Part shown: in pieces, positions 43,417 to 43,434 of the stretch
Layout: the number at the start of each line of letters is the position of its first letter
Position numbering within the stretch: the stretch's first letter is position 1
Position numbers and translations under genes: made by a program
The notes under the pieces: model-generated
Seen by the model: only the letters and a program-made list of their open reading frames with translations
Told to the model about the DNA's origin: nothing
Database searches by the model: none
Source: F23-B02 sp946405205
Lineage (GTDB): Bacteria; Bacillota; Clostridia; Oscillospirales; Oscillospiraceae
DNA length: 43,434 nucleotides
Direction of reading: 5' to 3'
NCBI GenBank assembly: GCA_946405205.1
Contig: CAMJGL010000013.1
Coordinates: forward strand, 1 to 43,434

Positions 43417-43434
43417 CAAAAAAGGTTATACCTA

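Overview
The window looks like chromosomal DNA of an anaerobic, low-to-moderate-GC Firmicute of class Clostridia, probably an Oscillospiraceae/Ruminococcaceae-type gut organism. The evidence is a trimeric [FeFe] hydrogenase (hydCBA), an IreB phosphoprotein, a T-box leader before pheST, several TTG starts, consensus SigA promoters with 17-nt spacers, a PdaB-like deacetylase and a GerS-like lipoprotein next to alanine racemase (the last two hint at sporulation). The genus cannot be fixed from sequence reading alone. There is no rRNA, CRISPR array or prophage, and no complete insertion sequence. Almost all of the window is coding.

Layout. 1-5.2 kb: citrate synthase (-) diverges from an aconitase-superfamily hydratase and a eukaryotic-type NADP isocitrate dehydrogenase (+), together the oxidative branch from oxaloacetate to 2-oxoglutarate. 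5.2-9.4 kb: hydC-hydB-hydA (-), an NADH/ferredoxin-linked hydrogenase with a strong promoter and palindromes upstream. 9.4-13.9 kb: ireB, then T-box-controlled pheS-pheT (-); PheT carries an apparent internal duplication. 13.9-18 kb (+): lipoprotein-alr-endoA (toxin without a visible antitoxin), an unknown 151-aa protein and pyrimidine-nucleoside phosphorylase. 18-24.2 kb (-): a four-helix His-containing membrane protein, a small tail-anchored protein, an EF-G paralogue, a degenerate P1B-type ATPase with a long acidic N-terminus, and an RlmB-type rRNA methyltransferase.

24.3-28.8 kb (+): a rhomboid-like protein without the catalytic dyad but with a zinc ribbon, a PQQ-type beta-propeller, a PHP phosphatase, a flavodoxin/ferredoxin protein (EFR1 type) and tRNA-Pro(GGG). 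28.8-32.5 kb (-): a cobalt/nickel ECF transporter (cbiM-cbiQ-cbiO order of transcription) with a CsoR/RcnR-like G-tract palindrome in front, and a PdaB-like deacetylase. 32.7-35 kb: sstT (+) and gluQ (-) converge on one terminator. 35-43.3 kb (+): a TetR regulator, then a long probable operon ybaK-uvrA-orf102-recD2-comF-mreB for tRNA editing, DNA repair and cell shape. The window ends in a perfect hairpin that could be the left end of an IS200/IS605 element.

The most unusual items are the pseudo-P1B-ATPase at 20862-23372, with a repeated short motif in its disordered N-terminus, and the duplicated OB-like segment in PheT. Next are the orphan EndoA next to a GerS-like/alr pair, the inactive rhomboid-zinc ribbon protein, and the use of a YbhJ-type hydratase in a citrate synthase-IDH cluster. 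Start sites were chosen by ribosome binding site and family convention and are inferences.
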